Source of the DNA: Panulirus ornatus
Lineage: Eukaryota > Arthropoda > Malacostraca > Decapoda > Palinuridae
DNA length: 64,000 nt
Assembly: GCF_036320965.1 (NCBI RefSeq)
Contig: NC_092276.1
Coordinates: forward strand, 6,983,282 to 7,047,281
Direction of reading: 5' to 3'
Made by a program: the position numbers and the translations under genes. Shown here one piece after another: positions 43,873-54,296 of this stretch (positions within the stretch are counted from its first letter, which is position 1; every line of letters starts with the position of its first letter). The notes beneath the pieces are model-generated. The model worked only from the letters and a program-made list of their open reading frames with translations, was not told the DNA's origin and did not search any database.

Positions 43873-46172
43873 GAAGTACCAGGAGAGACTGAGTACAGAA
43901 TGGAAAAAGGTGAGAGCAAAGGAGGTAAGGGGAGTGGGGGAGGAATGGGATGTATTTAGGGAAGCAGTGATGGCTTGCGCAAAAGATGCTTGTGGCATGA
44001 GAAGAGTGGGAGGAGGGTTGATTAGAGAGGGTAGTGAGTGGTGGGATGAAGAAGTAAGATTATTAGTGAAACAGAAGAGAGAGGCATTTGGACGATTTTT
44101 GCAGGGAAAAAATGCAAATGAGTGGGAGATGTATAAAAGAAAGAGACAGGAGGTCAAGAGAAAGGTGCATGAGGCGAAAAAGAGGGCAAATAAGAGTTGG
44201 GGTGAGAGAGTATCATTAAATTTTAGGGAAAATAAAAAGATGTTCTGGAAGGAGGTAAGTAAAGTGCATAAGACAAGGGAGGAAATGGGAACTTCAGTGA
44301 AGGGGGCTAATGGGGAGGTGATAACAAGTAGTGGTGATGTGAGAAGGAGATGGAGTGAGTATTTTGAAGGTTTGTTGAATGTTTTTGATGATAGAGTGGC
44401 AGATATAGGGGGTTTTGGTCGAGGTGGTGTACAAAGTGAGAGGGTTAGGGAAAATGATTTGGTAAACAGAGAAGAGGTAGTAAAAGCTTTGCAGAAGATG
44501 AAAGCCGGCAAGGCAGCAGGTTTGGATGGTATTGCAGTGGAATTTATTAAAAAAGGGGAAGGGGGTGACTGTATTGTTGACTGGTTGGTAAGGTTATTTA
44601 ATGTATGTATGATTCATGGTGAGGTGCCTGAGGATTGGCGGAATGCTTGCATAGTGCCATTGTACAAAGGCAAAGGGAACAAAAGTGAGTGCTCATATTA
44701 CAGAGGTATAAGTTTGTTGAGTATTCCTGGTAAATTATATGGGAGGGGAGTGATTGAGAGGGTGAAGGCATGTACAGAGCATCAGATTGGGGAAGAACAG
44801 TGTGGTTTCAGAAGTGGTAGAGGATGTGTGGATCAGGTGTTTGCTTTGAAGAATGTATGTGAGAAATACTTACAAAAACAAATGGATTTGTATGTAGCAT
44901 TTATGGATCTGGAGAAGGCATATGATAGAGTTGATAGAGATGCTCTGTGGAGGGTACTAAGAATATATGGTGTGGGAGGCAAGTGTTAGAAGCAGTGAAA
45001 AGTTTATATCAAGGATGTAAGGCATGTGTACATGTAGGAAGAGAGGAAAGTGATTGGTTCTCAGTGAATGTAGGTTTGCAGCAGGGGTGTGTGATATCTC
45101 CATGGTTGTTTAATTTGTTTATGGATGGGGTTCTTAGGGAGGTGAATGCGAGTTTTGGAAAGAGGGGCAAGTATGCAGTCTGTTGTGGATGAGAGAGCTT
45201 GGGAAGTGAGTCAGTTGTTGTTCGCTGATGATACAGCGCTGGTGGCTGATTCATGTGAGAAACTGCAGAAGCTGGTGACTGAGTTTGGTAAAGTGTGTGA
45301 AAGAAGAAAGTTAAGAGTAAATGTGAATAAGAGCAAGGTTATTAGGTACAGTAGCATTGAGGGTCAAGTCAATTGGGAGGTAAGTTTGAATGGAGAAAAA
45401 CTGGAGGAAGTAAAGTGTTTTAGATATCTGGGAGTGGATCTGGCAGCGGATGGAACCATGGAAGCGGAAGTGAATCATAGGGTGGGGGAGGGGGCGAAAA
45501 TCCTGGGAGCCTTGAAGAATGTTTGGAAGTCGAGAACATTATCTTGGAAAGCAAAAATGGCTATGTTTGAAGGAATACTGGTTCCAACAATGTTGTATGG
45601 TTGCGAGGCATTGGCTATGAATAGAGTTGTGCACAGGAGGGTGGATGTTCTGGAAATGAGATGTTTGAGGACAATATGTGGTGTGAGGTGGTTTGATTGA
45701 GTAAGTAATGTAAGGGTAAGAGAGATGTGTGGAAATAAAAATAGCGTGGTTGAGAGAGCAGAAGAGGGTGTTTTGAAATGGTTTGGTCACATGGAAAGAA
45801 TGAGTGAGGAAAGATTGACTAAAAGGATATATGTGTCGGAGGTGGTGGGAACGAGGAGAAGTGGGAGACCAAATTGGAGGTGGAAAGATGGAGTGAAAAA
45901 GATTTTGAGTGATCGGGGCCTAAACATGCAGGAGGGTGAAAGGCGGGCAAGGAATAGAGTGAATTGGAACAATGTGGTATACCGGGGTCAACATGCTGTC
46001 AATGGATTGAATCAGGGCATGTGAAGCGTCTGGGGTAAACCATGGAAAGCTGTGTAGGTATGTATATTTGCGTGTGTGGACGTATGTATATACATGTGTA
46101 TGGGGGTGGGTTGGGCCATTTCTTTCGTCTGTTTCCTTGCGCTACCTCGCAAACGCGGGAGACAGCGACAAA

Positions 46173-46190
<18 letters not shown>
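43873..46190 (+). mobile_element. RTE-A LINE copy, linker to 3' end, short 3'UTR, intermediate subfamily
   Basis: Open from KYQERLSTEWKK to about 44989 with GKAAGLDGIAVEF (a three-codon insertion, KGEGGD, near 44560) and RT motifs. A 1-base deletion in VGGK-LLEA and a 2-base deletion in NARVLER shift and then restore the frame. TGA replaces CGA in RWFD-RVSN at about 45700. The C-terminus extends past YRG to NQGM-stop (46024), as in long-UTR copies, yet the 3'UTR is the short form. A short A tail is followed by (TA)n. Confidence 0.9.

Positions 46191-46240
<50 letters not shown>
46191..46240. repeat. (TA)n microsatellite between a LINE tail and a SNE
   Basis: TA run with one TG, directly after the A tail and directly before the CCCTGGGGATAGGGG start of a SNE. 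Confidence 0.9.
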
Positions 46241-46241
<1 letters not shown>

Positions 46242-46242
46242 T

Positions 46243-46492
46243 ATCCCTGGGGATAGGGGATTAAGAATACTTCCCACGTATTCCCTGCGTGTCGTAGAAG
46301 GCGACTAAAAGGGGAGGGAGCGGGGGGCTGGAAATCCTCCCCTCTCTTTTTTTTTTAATTTTCTGAAAGAAGGAACAGAGAATTGGGCCAGGTGAGGGTA
46401 TTCGCTCAAAGGCCCAGTCCTCTGTTCTTAATGCTACCTCGCTAACGCGGGAAATGGCGAATAGTTTAAAAGAAAAAAGAAAAGACATTGAA
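46243..46492 (+). mobile_element. Short non-autonomous element (SNE), full length
   Basis: Best-preserved copy. 5'UTR-derived half (CTGGGGATAGGGGATTAAGAA, GTCGTAGAAGGCGACT, GCTGGAAATCCTCCCC), then AATTTTCTGAAAGAAGGAAC, GGCCCAGTCCTCTG, the shared core ACGCTACCTCGC after TTAATG-type bases, GGAAATGGCGAATAG and an A-rich tail. Confidence 0.9.
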
Positions 46493-46640
46493 ATGTATAG
46501 GTATGTATATTTGCGTGTGTGGACGTGTATATATATACATGTGTATGGGGGTGGGTCGGGCCATTTCTTTCGTCTGTTTCCTTGCGCTACCTCACAAACG
46601 CGGGAGACAGCGACTAAGCAAAATAAAAATAAAAAGAAAA
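46493..46640 (+). mobile_element. RTE-A 3'UTR-only fragment
   Basis: Begins GAAATGTATAGGTATGTATA, includes GGGCCATTTCTTTCGTC and the terminal stem-loop (GCGCTACCTCACAAACGCGG) and ends in (AAAAT)n. It contains no coding sequence and sits between two inverted SNE copies. Confidence 0.8.
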
Positions 46641-46647
46641 ATAATTT

Positions 46648-46806
46648 CATACTATTCGCCATTTCCCATGTTAGCGAGGTAGCGTTAAGAACAGAGGACT
46701 GAGCCTCTGAGGGAATATCCTCCCTTGGCACCCTTCTCTGTTCCTTCTTTTGGAAAATTAAAAACGAGAGGGGAGGATTTCCAGACCCCTGCTCCCTCCC
46801 CTTTTT
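46648..46806 (-). mobile_element. Short non-autonomous element (SNE), 5' truncated
   Basis: Minus-strand copy: CTATTCGCCATTTCCC, TTAGCGAGGTAGCGTTAAG, CAGAGGACTG, CTTCTTTTGGAAAATTAA and GAGGGGAGGATTTCCAG, stopping at CTCCCTCCCC. It forms an inverted pair with 46243-46492. Confidence 0.85.
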
Positions 46807-46887
46807 CAGTGTGTCTCTAAACCTCAACCTAAATTATGAGAAACTCTGCAAAGATGCTAAACTTCTTGTACAGTAATGACTATTTAC

Positions 46888-46992
46888 CTTAGTGGTGAGT
46901 TCATCATTGCTTTCCTGCACCTGATTCACTGTTTGCTGCAATGACTTATTCTCTTTTCTGAAGAAAGATGCCTCTTGTCCAAACCGATGTAT
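46888..46992 (-). CDS. Coiled-coil protein, internal exon
   Basis: 105 nt (35 codons, phase 0/0) on the minus strand with acceptor CTTCCTC-AG and donor AAG/GTAAAT. It encodes IHRFGQEASFFRKENKSL followed by QQTVNQVQESNDELTTK. It joins in frame to exon 52363-52466 upstream (ends QHQ) and 34525-34665 downstream (starts NESLKK). Heptads run through the junctions. The RFGQEASFFRKENKSLQ stretch may be its most diagnostic part, but I do not recognise the family. Confidence 0.75.
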
Positions 46993-47379
46993 CTGAGGAA
47001 GTAACCCAATTCATATGAATTACTAATCAGTAAATTCATCTTCATATTCATTATATACATAAACACTAATAGATGTTGCTATAAGTACTCTTCTCTAAAA
47101 AAATATCATCAAAACAATATGATCACTAAATTTTTCAATACCTAAATATCAGTCAGTTAGGTCACGAAGGATCTTTCTTGAATCCCAGTTACATGTATAA
47201 ACAAATATACTTGTCCAAACTATCCTTGTGTTCATCATCTACCTTCACTCTGACATCCCTTACATGAAACATTAAAAAGGGCTAAAAATATAAAGAAGTA
47301 AGGAGAGAAGAGGTAAAATCATCTGAAAGTTTTGGAAGTAATGGAAAATCTACATTTTAAAAGAGTTAGGATGTAGCTG
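46993..47379. other. Unique intronic sequence, no gene seen
   Basis: AT-rich. No repeat or exon recognised. Confidence 0.5.
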
Positions 47380-47482
47380 TCAGGAAAAACCATGAGAAAG
47401 TAAAGTTACACAGCTTGGTAGCTAAAGAAAAGAAACATATATTGCCAATGGCAACACAGTAATCTTGAGATGCAGTGGTTTC
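47380..47482 (-). mobile_element. Jockey-like LINE fragment, protein C-terminus
   Basis: The minus strand reads ASQDYCVAIGNICFFSLA, corresponding to ASHDYCVAIGNSRVGYFA in the larger fragment at 59070-59739. No other part remains. Confidence 0.5.
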
Positions 47483-47785
47483 CAAGTGAAGGTTGGTCTG
47501 TGGCAGGGGTGTGTGCTGTCACCATGGTTGTTTAATTTGTTTATGGATGGGATTGTGAGGGAGGTAAGTGCAAGAGTCTAGGAGAGAGGGACAAGTATGC
47601 AGTCTATGGGGGACAAGAGACCCTGGGAAGTGAGGCAGTTGTTGTTTGCTGATGATATGGCACTGGTGGCTGATTCGGGTGAGAAACTGCAGAAGTAGGT
47701 GACTGACTTCAGAAAAGTGTTTGAAAGGAGACAGATGAGAGTGAATGTGAACAAAAGCAAGGTTATTAGGTTCAGCAGGGTTGTA
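47483..47785 (+). mobile_element. RTE-A LINE fragment, RT palm
   Basis: Reads VKVGLWQGCVLSPWLFNLFMDGI, LLFADDMALVADSGEK and MRVNVNKSKVIRFS with two stops. It ends where an RTE-B copy begins on the same strand. Confidence 0.8.
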
Positions 47786-49056
47786 TGAAGTTTATACGGA
47801 TCTGGAAAAAGCATATGACAGAGCTGAGTGGAATGATTAATGGTATGTGCTAAGGATATATGGGGGAGGGGAACAACTGTTGGATGTGTGAAAACCTTCT
47901 ATAGAGACGCAAATGCATGTGTAAGAGTAGATGGAGAGTTGAGCAAAAGTTTCAGCATACATGTAGGAGTGAGATAGGGCTTTGTGATGTCACTGTGGCT
48001 TTTAAATATATATGTATGGATGGAGTGATAAGAGAGATGAAAGCAAAACCAGGGAAAGGGGGTGCAGAAACAGAGTGTGGCGGTGAGGTATGGTACCAAG
48101 TGGCAAGCATGTTCGCAGATATTGTATTGTTTGTTGAAAGAAGAGGAGTCGCAGAAGATTGTAACTGCATTTTATGATGAGTGTAAACATAAGCAATTGA
48201 AGGTAAATGCAAAAAAAAGTAATGATGTTTGAAAGGAAACAAAGTGAAAGTATAGACTTTGCAAAACCACAGAGAGTGAAAGAAGAAAGTGTACTAAGCT
48301 GTTTTGGATAAGGAAAAACGACTGGAAGAGGCAAGAGAAATTAAGTATGTAGGAGCTGCCTTTGGAAAGTTTGATGATATGAAAGGATAAGGGAGATAGC
48401 AGCACAGGGTAGAAGAGTCACTTGGTGTCTTGATAGAATATTGAAGGATAGGGGTGTAAGTATGGAAGTGAAGAGAGGATTAGGGGATGGCGTAGTACCA
48501 CCAAACCTGACCTTTGCAGCCAGACATGAACATGGAGGATAGGGGTGTAAGTATGGAAGTGAAGAGAGGATTAGGGGATGGCGTAGTACCACCAAACCTG
48601 ACCTTTGCAGCCAAACATGAACATGGAGTAAGTCACAAGGTTCAAGAATTCAGGTTGTGGAAATGAGGTATTTGAGAGGAGTATATGGTACCAGAAGGAA
48701 TGAAAAAAGAAATGAAGGTGTGTATGAAAGATGTGGCATGGCAGGGAATGAATTGTGGAGAGGTAGAGCAGATGAAACTTAACACTTTGAGGTGGTTTGG
48801 GCATGTGGAAAGAATGCAAGACTGGGAGTTTACAGGAAGTGTATGATTGTATAATTAAACAGGTTGGTCAGAGAAGAAAGCCACCTATGACATGGGGAAA
48901 TAGGGTGGAAGAGTACTGGAGGGAGGAAAAATGGAAGACTTTGTGGAATAGAGTATGTGACGGAGGCATATAAGGATAGGAACAAGTGGAGACTCTTTAG
49001 CCATGGAAACCCCTTGCTTGGAGTTCCTGGAGGGAATGAGTATCAGAGATGCAGAT
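47786..49056 (+). mobile_element. RTE-B LINE copy, old, RT to 3' end
   Basis: A decayed collinear copy of the second family: EVYTDLEKAYDRAEWND and VLRIYGGGEQLLDV, a SRVQ-like GRQ relic, DGVIREMKAKPGKGGAE, ADIVLFVERRG (catalytic FADD relic), LKVNAKKS, EEIKYVGAAFGKF, MEVKRGLG, EMRYLRGVYG, TLRWFGHVERMQDWEF, PPMTWGNRVEEYWREE and a WKPLAWSSW end. It parallels RTE-A throughout but at low identity, so it is a separate, older RTE lineage. Stops and frameshifts are frequent. An internal 91-bp duplication lies at 48446-48628. Confidence 0.75.
48446..48628. repeat. 91-bp tandem duplication inside RTE-B
   Basis: GGATAGGGGTGTAAGTATGG starts at 48446 and again at 48537. The two units run to ATGAACATGGAG and differ at about one base (CAGACATG versus CAAACATG), so the duplication is much younger than the surrounding LINE. 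Confidence 0.92.
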
Positions 49057-49069
49057 AGATATATATATA

Positions 49070-51630
49070 TATTTTTTTTTCTTTTTTTGCTTTGTCGCTG
49101 TCTCCCGCATTTGCGAGGTAGCGCAAGGAAACAGACGAAAGAAATGGCCCAACCCACCTCCATACACATGTATATACATACGGCCACACACGCAAATATA
49201 CACACCTACACAGCTTTCCATGGTTTACCCCAGACGCTTCACATGCCCTGATTCAATCTACTGACAGCACGTCAACCCCGGTATACCACATCGCTCCAAT
49301 TCACTCTATTCCTTGCCCTCCTTTCACCCTCCTGCATGTTCAGGCCCCGATCACACAAAATCTTTTTCACTCCATCTTTCCACCTCCAATTTGGTCTCCC
49401 TCTTCTCCTCGTTCCCTCCACCACCGACACATATATTCTCTTGGTCAATCTTTCCTCACTCATTCTCTCCATGTGCCCACAGCACTTCAAAACACCCTCT
49501 TCTGCTCTCTCAACCACGCTCTTTTTATTTCCACACATCTCTCTTACCCTTACGTTACTTACTCGATCAAACCACCTCACACCACACATTGTCCTCAAAC
49601 ATCTCATTTCCAGCACATCCATCCTCCTGCGCACAACTCTATCCATAGCCCACGCCTCGCAACCATACAACATTGTTGGAACCACTATTCCTTCAAACAT
49701 ACCCATTTTTGCTTTCTGAGATAATGTTCTCGACTTCCAAACATTCTTCAAGGCTCCCAGAATTTTCGCCCCCTCCCCCACCCTATGATCCACTTCCGCT
49801 TCCATGGTTCCATCCGCTGCCAGATCCACTCCCAGATATCTAAAACACTTCACTTCCTCCAGTTTTTCTCCATTCAAACTTACCTCCCAATTGACTTGAC
49901 CCTCAACCCTACTGTACCTAATAACCTTGCTCTTATTCACATTTACTCTTAACTTTCTTCTTTCACACACTTTACCAAACTCAGTCACCAGCTTCTGCAG
50001 TTTCTCACATGAATCAGCCACCAGCGCTGTATCATCAGCGAACAACAACTGACTCACTTCCCAAGCTCTCTCACCCCAACAGACTTCATACTTGCCCCTC
50101 TTTCCAAAACTCTTGCATTCACCTCCCTAACAACCCCATACCAAAAACAAATTAAACAACCATGGAGACATCACACACCCCTGCCGCAAACCTACATTCA
50201 CTGAGAACCAATCACTTTCCTCTCTTCCTACACATACACATGCCTTACATCCTCGATAAAAACTTTTCACTGCTTCTAACAACTTGCCTCCCACACCATA
50301 TATTCTTAATACCTTCCACAGAGCATCTCTATCAACTCTATCATATGCCTTCTCCAGATCCATAAATGCTACATACAAATCCATTTGCTTTTCTAAGTAT
50401 TTCTCACATACATTCTTCAAAGCAAACACCTGATCCACACATCCTCTACCACTTCTGAAACCACACTGCTCCTCCCCAATCTGATGCTCTGTACATGCCT
50501 TCACCCTCTCAATCAATATCCTCCCATATAATTTACCAGGAATACTCAACAAACTTATTTATTTATTTTATTATACTTTGTCGCTGTCTCCCGCGTTTGC
50601 GAGGTAGCGCAAGGAAACAGACGAAAGAAATGGCCCAACACCCCCCATACACATGTATATACATACGTCCACACACGCAAATATACATACCCACACAGCT
50701 TTCCATGGTTTACCCCAGACGCTTCACATGCCTTGATTCAATCCACTGTAATTTGAGCACTCACTCTTATCCCCTTTGCCTTTGTACAATGGCACTATGC
50801 ACGCATTCCGCCAATCCTCAGGCACCTCCCCATGAGTCATACATACATTAAATAACCTTACCAACCAGTCAACAATACAGTCACCCCTTTTTTTAATAAA
50901 TTCCACTGCAATACCATCCAAACCTGCTGCCTTGCCGGCTTTCATCTTCCGCAAAGCTTTTACTACCTCTTCTCTGTTTACCAAATCATTTTCCCTAACC
51001 CTCTCACTTTGCACACCACCTCGACCAAAACACCCTATATCTGCCACTCTATCATCAAACACATTCAACAAACCTTCAAAATACTCACTCCATCTCCTTC
51101 TCACATCACCACTACTTGTTATCACCTCCCCATTTGCGCCCTTCACTGAAGTTCCCATTTGCTCCCTTGTCTTACACACTTTATTTACCTCCTTCCAGAA
51201 CATCTTTTTATTCTCCCTAAAATTTAATGATACTCTCTCACCCCAACTCTCATTTGCCCTTTTTTTCACCTCTTACACCTTTCTCTTGACCTCCTGTCTC
51301 TTTCTTTTATACATCTCCCACTCAATTTCATTTTTTCCCTGCAAAAATCGTCCAAATGCCTCTCTCTTCTCTTTCACTAATACTCTTACTTCTTCATGCC
51401 ACCACTCACTACCCTTTCTAATCAACCCACCTCCTACTCTTCTCATGCCACAAGCATCTTTTGCGCAATCCATCACTGATTCCCTAAGTACATCCCATTC
51501 CTCCCCCACTCCCCTTACTTCCATTGTTCTCACCTTTTTCCATTCTGTACTCAGTCTCTCCTGGTACTTCCTCACACAAGTCTCCTTCCCAAGCTCACTT
51601 ACTCTCACCACCCTCTTCACCCCAACATTA
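49070..51630 (-). mobile_element. RTE-A LINE copy, endonuclease end to 3' end, short 3'UTR, interrupted
   Basis: Minus strand from VKRVVRVSELGKETC (about 51625) through the linker (TAA near 51274 in KVQEVKK), KAAGLDGIAVEF, the catalytic FMDLEKAYDRVD and LFADDTALVA to GRPNWRWKDGVK and the YRG-stop at 49272, then short 3'UTR. A separate 3'UTR-only insertion (50560-50748) splits it within SNYRGISLLS. A small frameshift lies near 50090-50140. It carries CCGHMERM instead of WFGHMERM. Confidence 0.88.
50560..50748 (-). mobile_element. RTE-A 3'UTR-only insertion inside another RTE-A copy
   Basis: A complete short 3'UTR (ATTCAATCCACTG side to the stem-loop) with an (ATAAAT)n tail, same strand as the host copy. 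The host sequence continues on both sides, missing about five bases (ACCTC side of YRGI), so insertion was accompanied by a small target deletion rather than a duplication. Confidence 0.85.
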
Positions 51631-51949
51631 TATTAAGTCATGTCGTCATCAATGTCTACATCAAACAATGTCATGTTTGTTGCGTTTTACAACTTTTGAT
51701 AGAACAAATCACATACAATCACAAGGCTACTATTTCTAGGGTATCCTACTTAAGTTAGTCCACACATCATAAATTATATTTCAGGGCTGTCTACCCTAAA
51801 CTTTTTCCATATATCCCATGCTCTACATTTACATGTTAGATGGTTCTTGAAATATTCTGTCAATCAGGATATCAAAAAGATCAGTATTTAGTGCTTCTTT
51901 GAAATCCTGTCTGTTGTCAACATGGGTTTTTGCTACTGAGAGCTGGCTG
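51631..51949. other. Unique sequence, possibly start of the jockey-like fragment
   Basis: No clear motif until about 51900. The stretch directly before 51950 may belong to the jockey-like fragment. Confidence 0.35.
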
Positions 51950-52150
51950 TTTGTGTAACCCCACCATTAGCTAGACCATGCAATACTTGGTAAGCTACTG
52001 CAACATATGACTGCTGTGTAGCCAATGGCAACTCAAGGAAGGGCCATCTTGATAACTGTTTCATTTCCTAAACTTTGAAACTTTGGAATTCTCTATCCTT
52101 TTATGTCTTTCCAAATAACTATGACCAGGGACTGCACTTTTTTAAAACTG
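51950..52150 (+). mobile_element. Jockey-like LINE fragment, protein C-terminus
   Basis: Plus-strand relics of DHAILGKLLQHMTAV, PMATQGRAILITVSF, LWNSLSF-like and MSFQITMTRDCTFLK match the same region of the minus-strand fragment at 59070-59283 (HAILDKLLRHM, PSATQGWAILLPAS, HVFPNNYEWAHFK). Confidence 0.55.
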
Positions 52151-52362
52151 TTTTTCACTCCTAAAATTCATAAATACTTTTCCTTTTCTGTCCTTTTTAC
52201 TTTGGTCAACCTCTTTACATTTCATTTAAAGCCCAACCTTGATATGGACTTTTGTCTGAGACTGGAGCCTTAAAAAAAGATTTTTTTTTTTTTTTTTTGC
52301 TGGCCTCTATCGTATAAAGAAGAACAAGAGACTGACAGACAAAGAGACAAACAACCTCTTAC

Positions 52363-52466
52363 CTGATGTTGCACCAGGTCATCTCCCACCACCATCTTAG
52401 TTTCTAGTTCATCACAATGTTTTTGAAGACCTTGTAATTCATTTTGAAGCTTTAACAATTCTTCCT
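52363..52466 (-). CDS. Coiled-coil protein, internal exon
   Basis: 104 nt on the minus strand with a pyrimidine-rich acceptor (CTTTTTTTTCC-AG) and consensus donor CAG/GTAAGAG. Two bases complete the lysine codon begun in exon 61649-61793. Then EELLKLQNELQGLQKHC, DELETKMVVGDDLVQHQ follow, ending in phase 0 before exon 46888-46992. Heptad pattern is strong. The split-codon match supports the link to 61649-61793. Confidence 0.75.
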
Positions 52467-52735
52467 CTGGAAAAAAAAGAAAAAGAAAAGTTCCTTGTAA
52501 AACAAATAAATCATTATCTAGTATGATAAAGTTTAAACATGAACAATGTAACAACTTCTTTCTTAGTTTACCTTTGACAGTGCTCAATTTAGAGAATGCA
52601 TTAAATATGGAGTACTACATGGTAAAAAGCTCATGAAATAAATAAACTTTTTCTAGTTGAACCATTATGTGACATTCATTTTTCATTTCATTTCCAGCTA
52701 GAAGTTTCAGTTTTCTAAATTATTTCTTACATTTT
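52467..52735. other. Unique intronic sequence, no gene seen
   Basis: AT-rich intron between the exon at 52363-52466 and a LINE insertion. Confidence 0.5.
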
Positions 52736-52737
52736 TC

Positions 52738-54296
52738 ATATTATTTTTATTTTGCTTTGTCGCTGTCTCCCGCGTTTGTGAGGTAGCGCAAGGAAACAGA
52801 CAAAAGAAATGGCCCAACCCACCCCTATACACATGTATATACATACATGTCCACACACACAAATGTACATACCCATACATCTCAATGTACACATATATAT
52901 ACACACACAGACACATACATATATACCCATGCACACAATTCACACTGTCTGCCTTTATTCATTTCCATTGCCACCTCGCCACACATGGAATAACATCCCC
53001 CTCCCCCTCATGTGTGCGAGGTAGCGCTAGGAAAAGACAACAAAGGCCCCATTCGTTCACACTCAGTCTCTAGCTGTCATGCAATACTGCCCGAAACCAC
53101 AGCTCCCTTTCCACATCCAGGCCCCACAGAACTTTCCATGGTTTACCCCAGACGCTTCACATGCCCTGATTCAATCCACTGACAGCACGTCGACCCCGGT
53201 ATACCACATTGATCCAGTTCACTCTATTCCTTGCCCACCTTTCACCCTCCTGCATGTTCAGGCCCCGATCACTCAAAATCTTTTTCACTCCATCTTTCCA
53301 CCTCCAATTTGGTCTCCCACTTCTCCTCGTTCCCTCCACCTCCGACACATATATCCTCTTGGTCAATCTTTCCTCACACATTCTCTCCATGTGCCCACAG
53401 CACTTCAAAACACCCTCTTCTGCTCTCTCAACCACGCTCTTTTTATTTCCACACATCTCTCTTACCCTTACATTACTTACTCGATCAAACCACCTCACAC
53501 CACACATTGTCCTCAAACATCTCATTTCCAGCACATCCACCCTCCTGCGCACAACTCTATCCATAGCCCATGCCTCGCAACCATACAACATTGTTGGAAC
53601 CACTATTCCTTCAAACATACCCATTTTTGCTTTCCGAGATAATGTTCTCGACTTCCACACATTCTTCAAGGCTCCCAGGATTTTTGCCCCCTCCCCCACC
53701 CTATGATTCACTTCCGCTTCCATGGTTCCATTCGCTGCCAGATCCACTCCCAGATATCTAAAACACTTTACTTCCTCCAGTATTTCTCCATGCAAACTTA
53801 CCTCCCAATTGACTTGACCCTCAACCCTACTGTACCGAATAACCTTGCTCTTATTCACATTTACTCTTAACTTTCTTCTTTCACACACTTTACCAAACTC
53901 AGTCACCAGCTTCTGCAGTTTCTCACATGAATCAGCCACCAGCGCTGTATCATCAGCGAACAACAACTGACTCACTTCCCAAGCTCTCTCATCCCCAACA
54001 GACTTCATACTTGCCCCTCTTTCCAAAACTCTTGCATTTACCTCCCTAACAACCCCATCCATAAACAAATTAAACAACCATGGAGACATCACACACCCCT
54101 GCCGCAAACCTACATTCACTGAGAACCAATCACTTTCCTCTCTTCCTACACGTACATATGCCTTACATCCTCAATAAAAACTTTTCACTGCTTCTAACAA
54201 CTTGCCTCCCACACCATATATTCTTGATACCTTCCACAGAGCATCTCTATCAACTCTATCATATGCCTTCTCCAGATCCATAAATGCTACATACAT
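52738..54296 (-). mobile_element. RTE-A LINE, 5' truncated in RT, long 3'UTR
   Basis: Minus strand from YVAFMDLEKAYDRVD through GLRQGCVMSPWLF (320 codons open, 53157-54119), LLFADDTALVA and GRPNWRWKDGVK to the extended NQGM-stop, then long 3'UTR and (AAAAT)n tail. TGA replaces CGA in SFY-R-GCKA (about 54175). It shares the CCGHMERM variant with the copy at 49070-51630 although their 3'UTR types differ. The 5' break is within a few bases of that at 34398. Confidence 0.9.
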
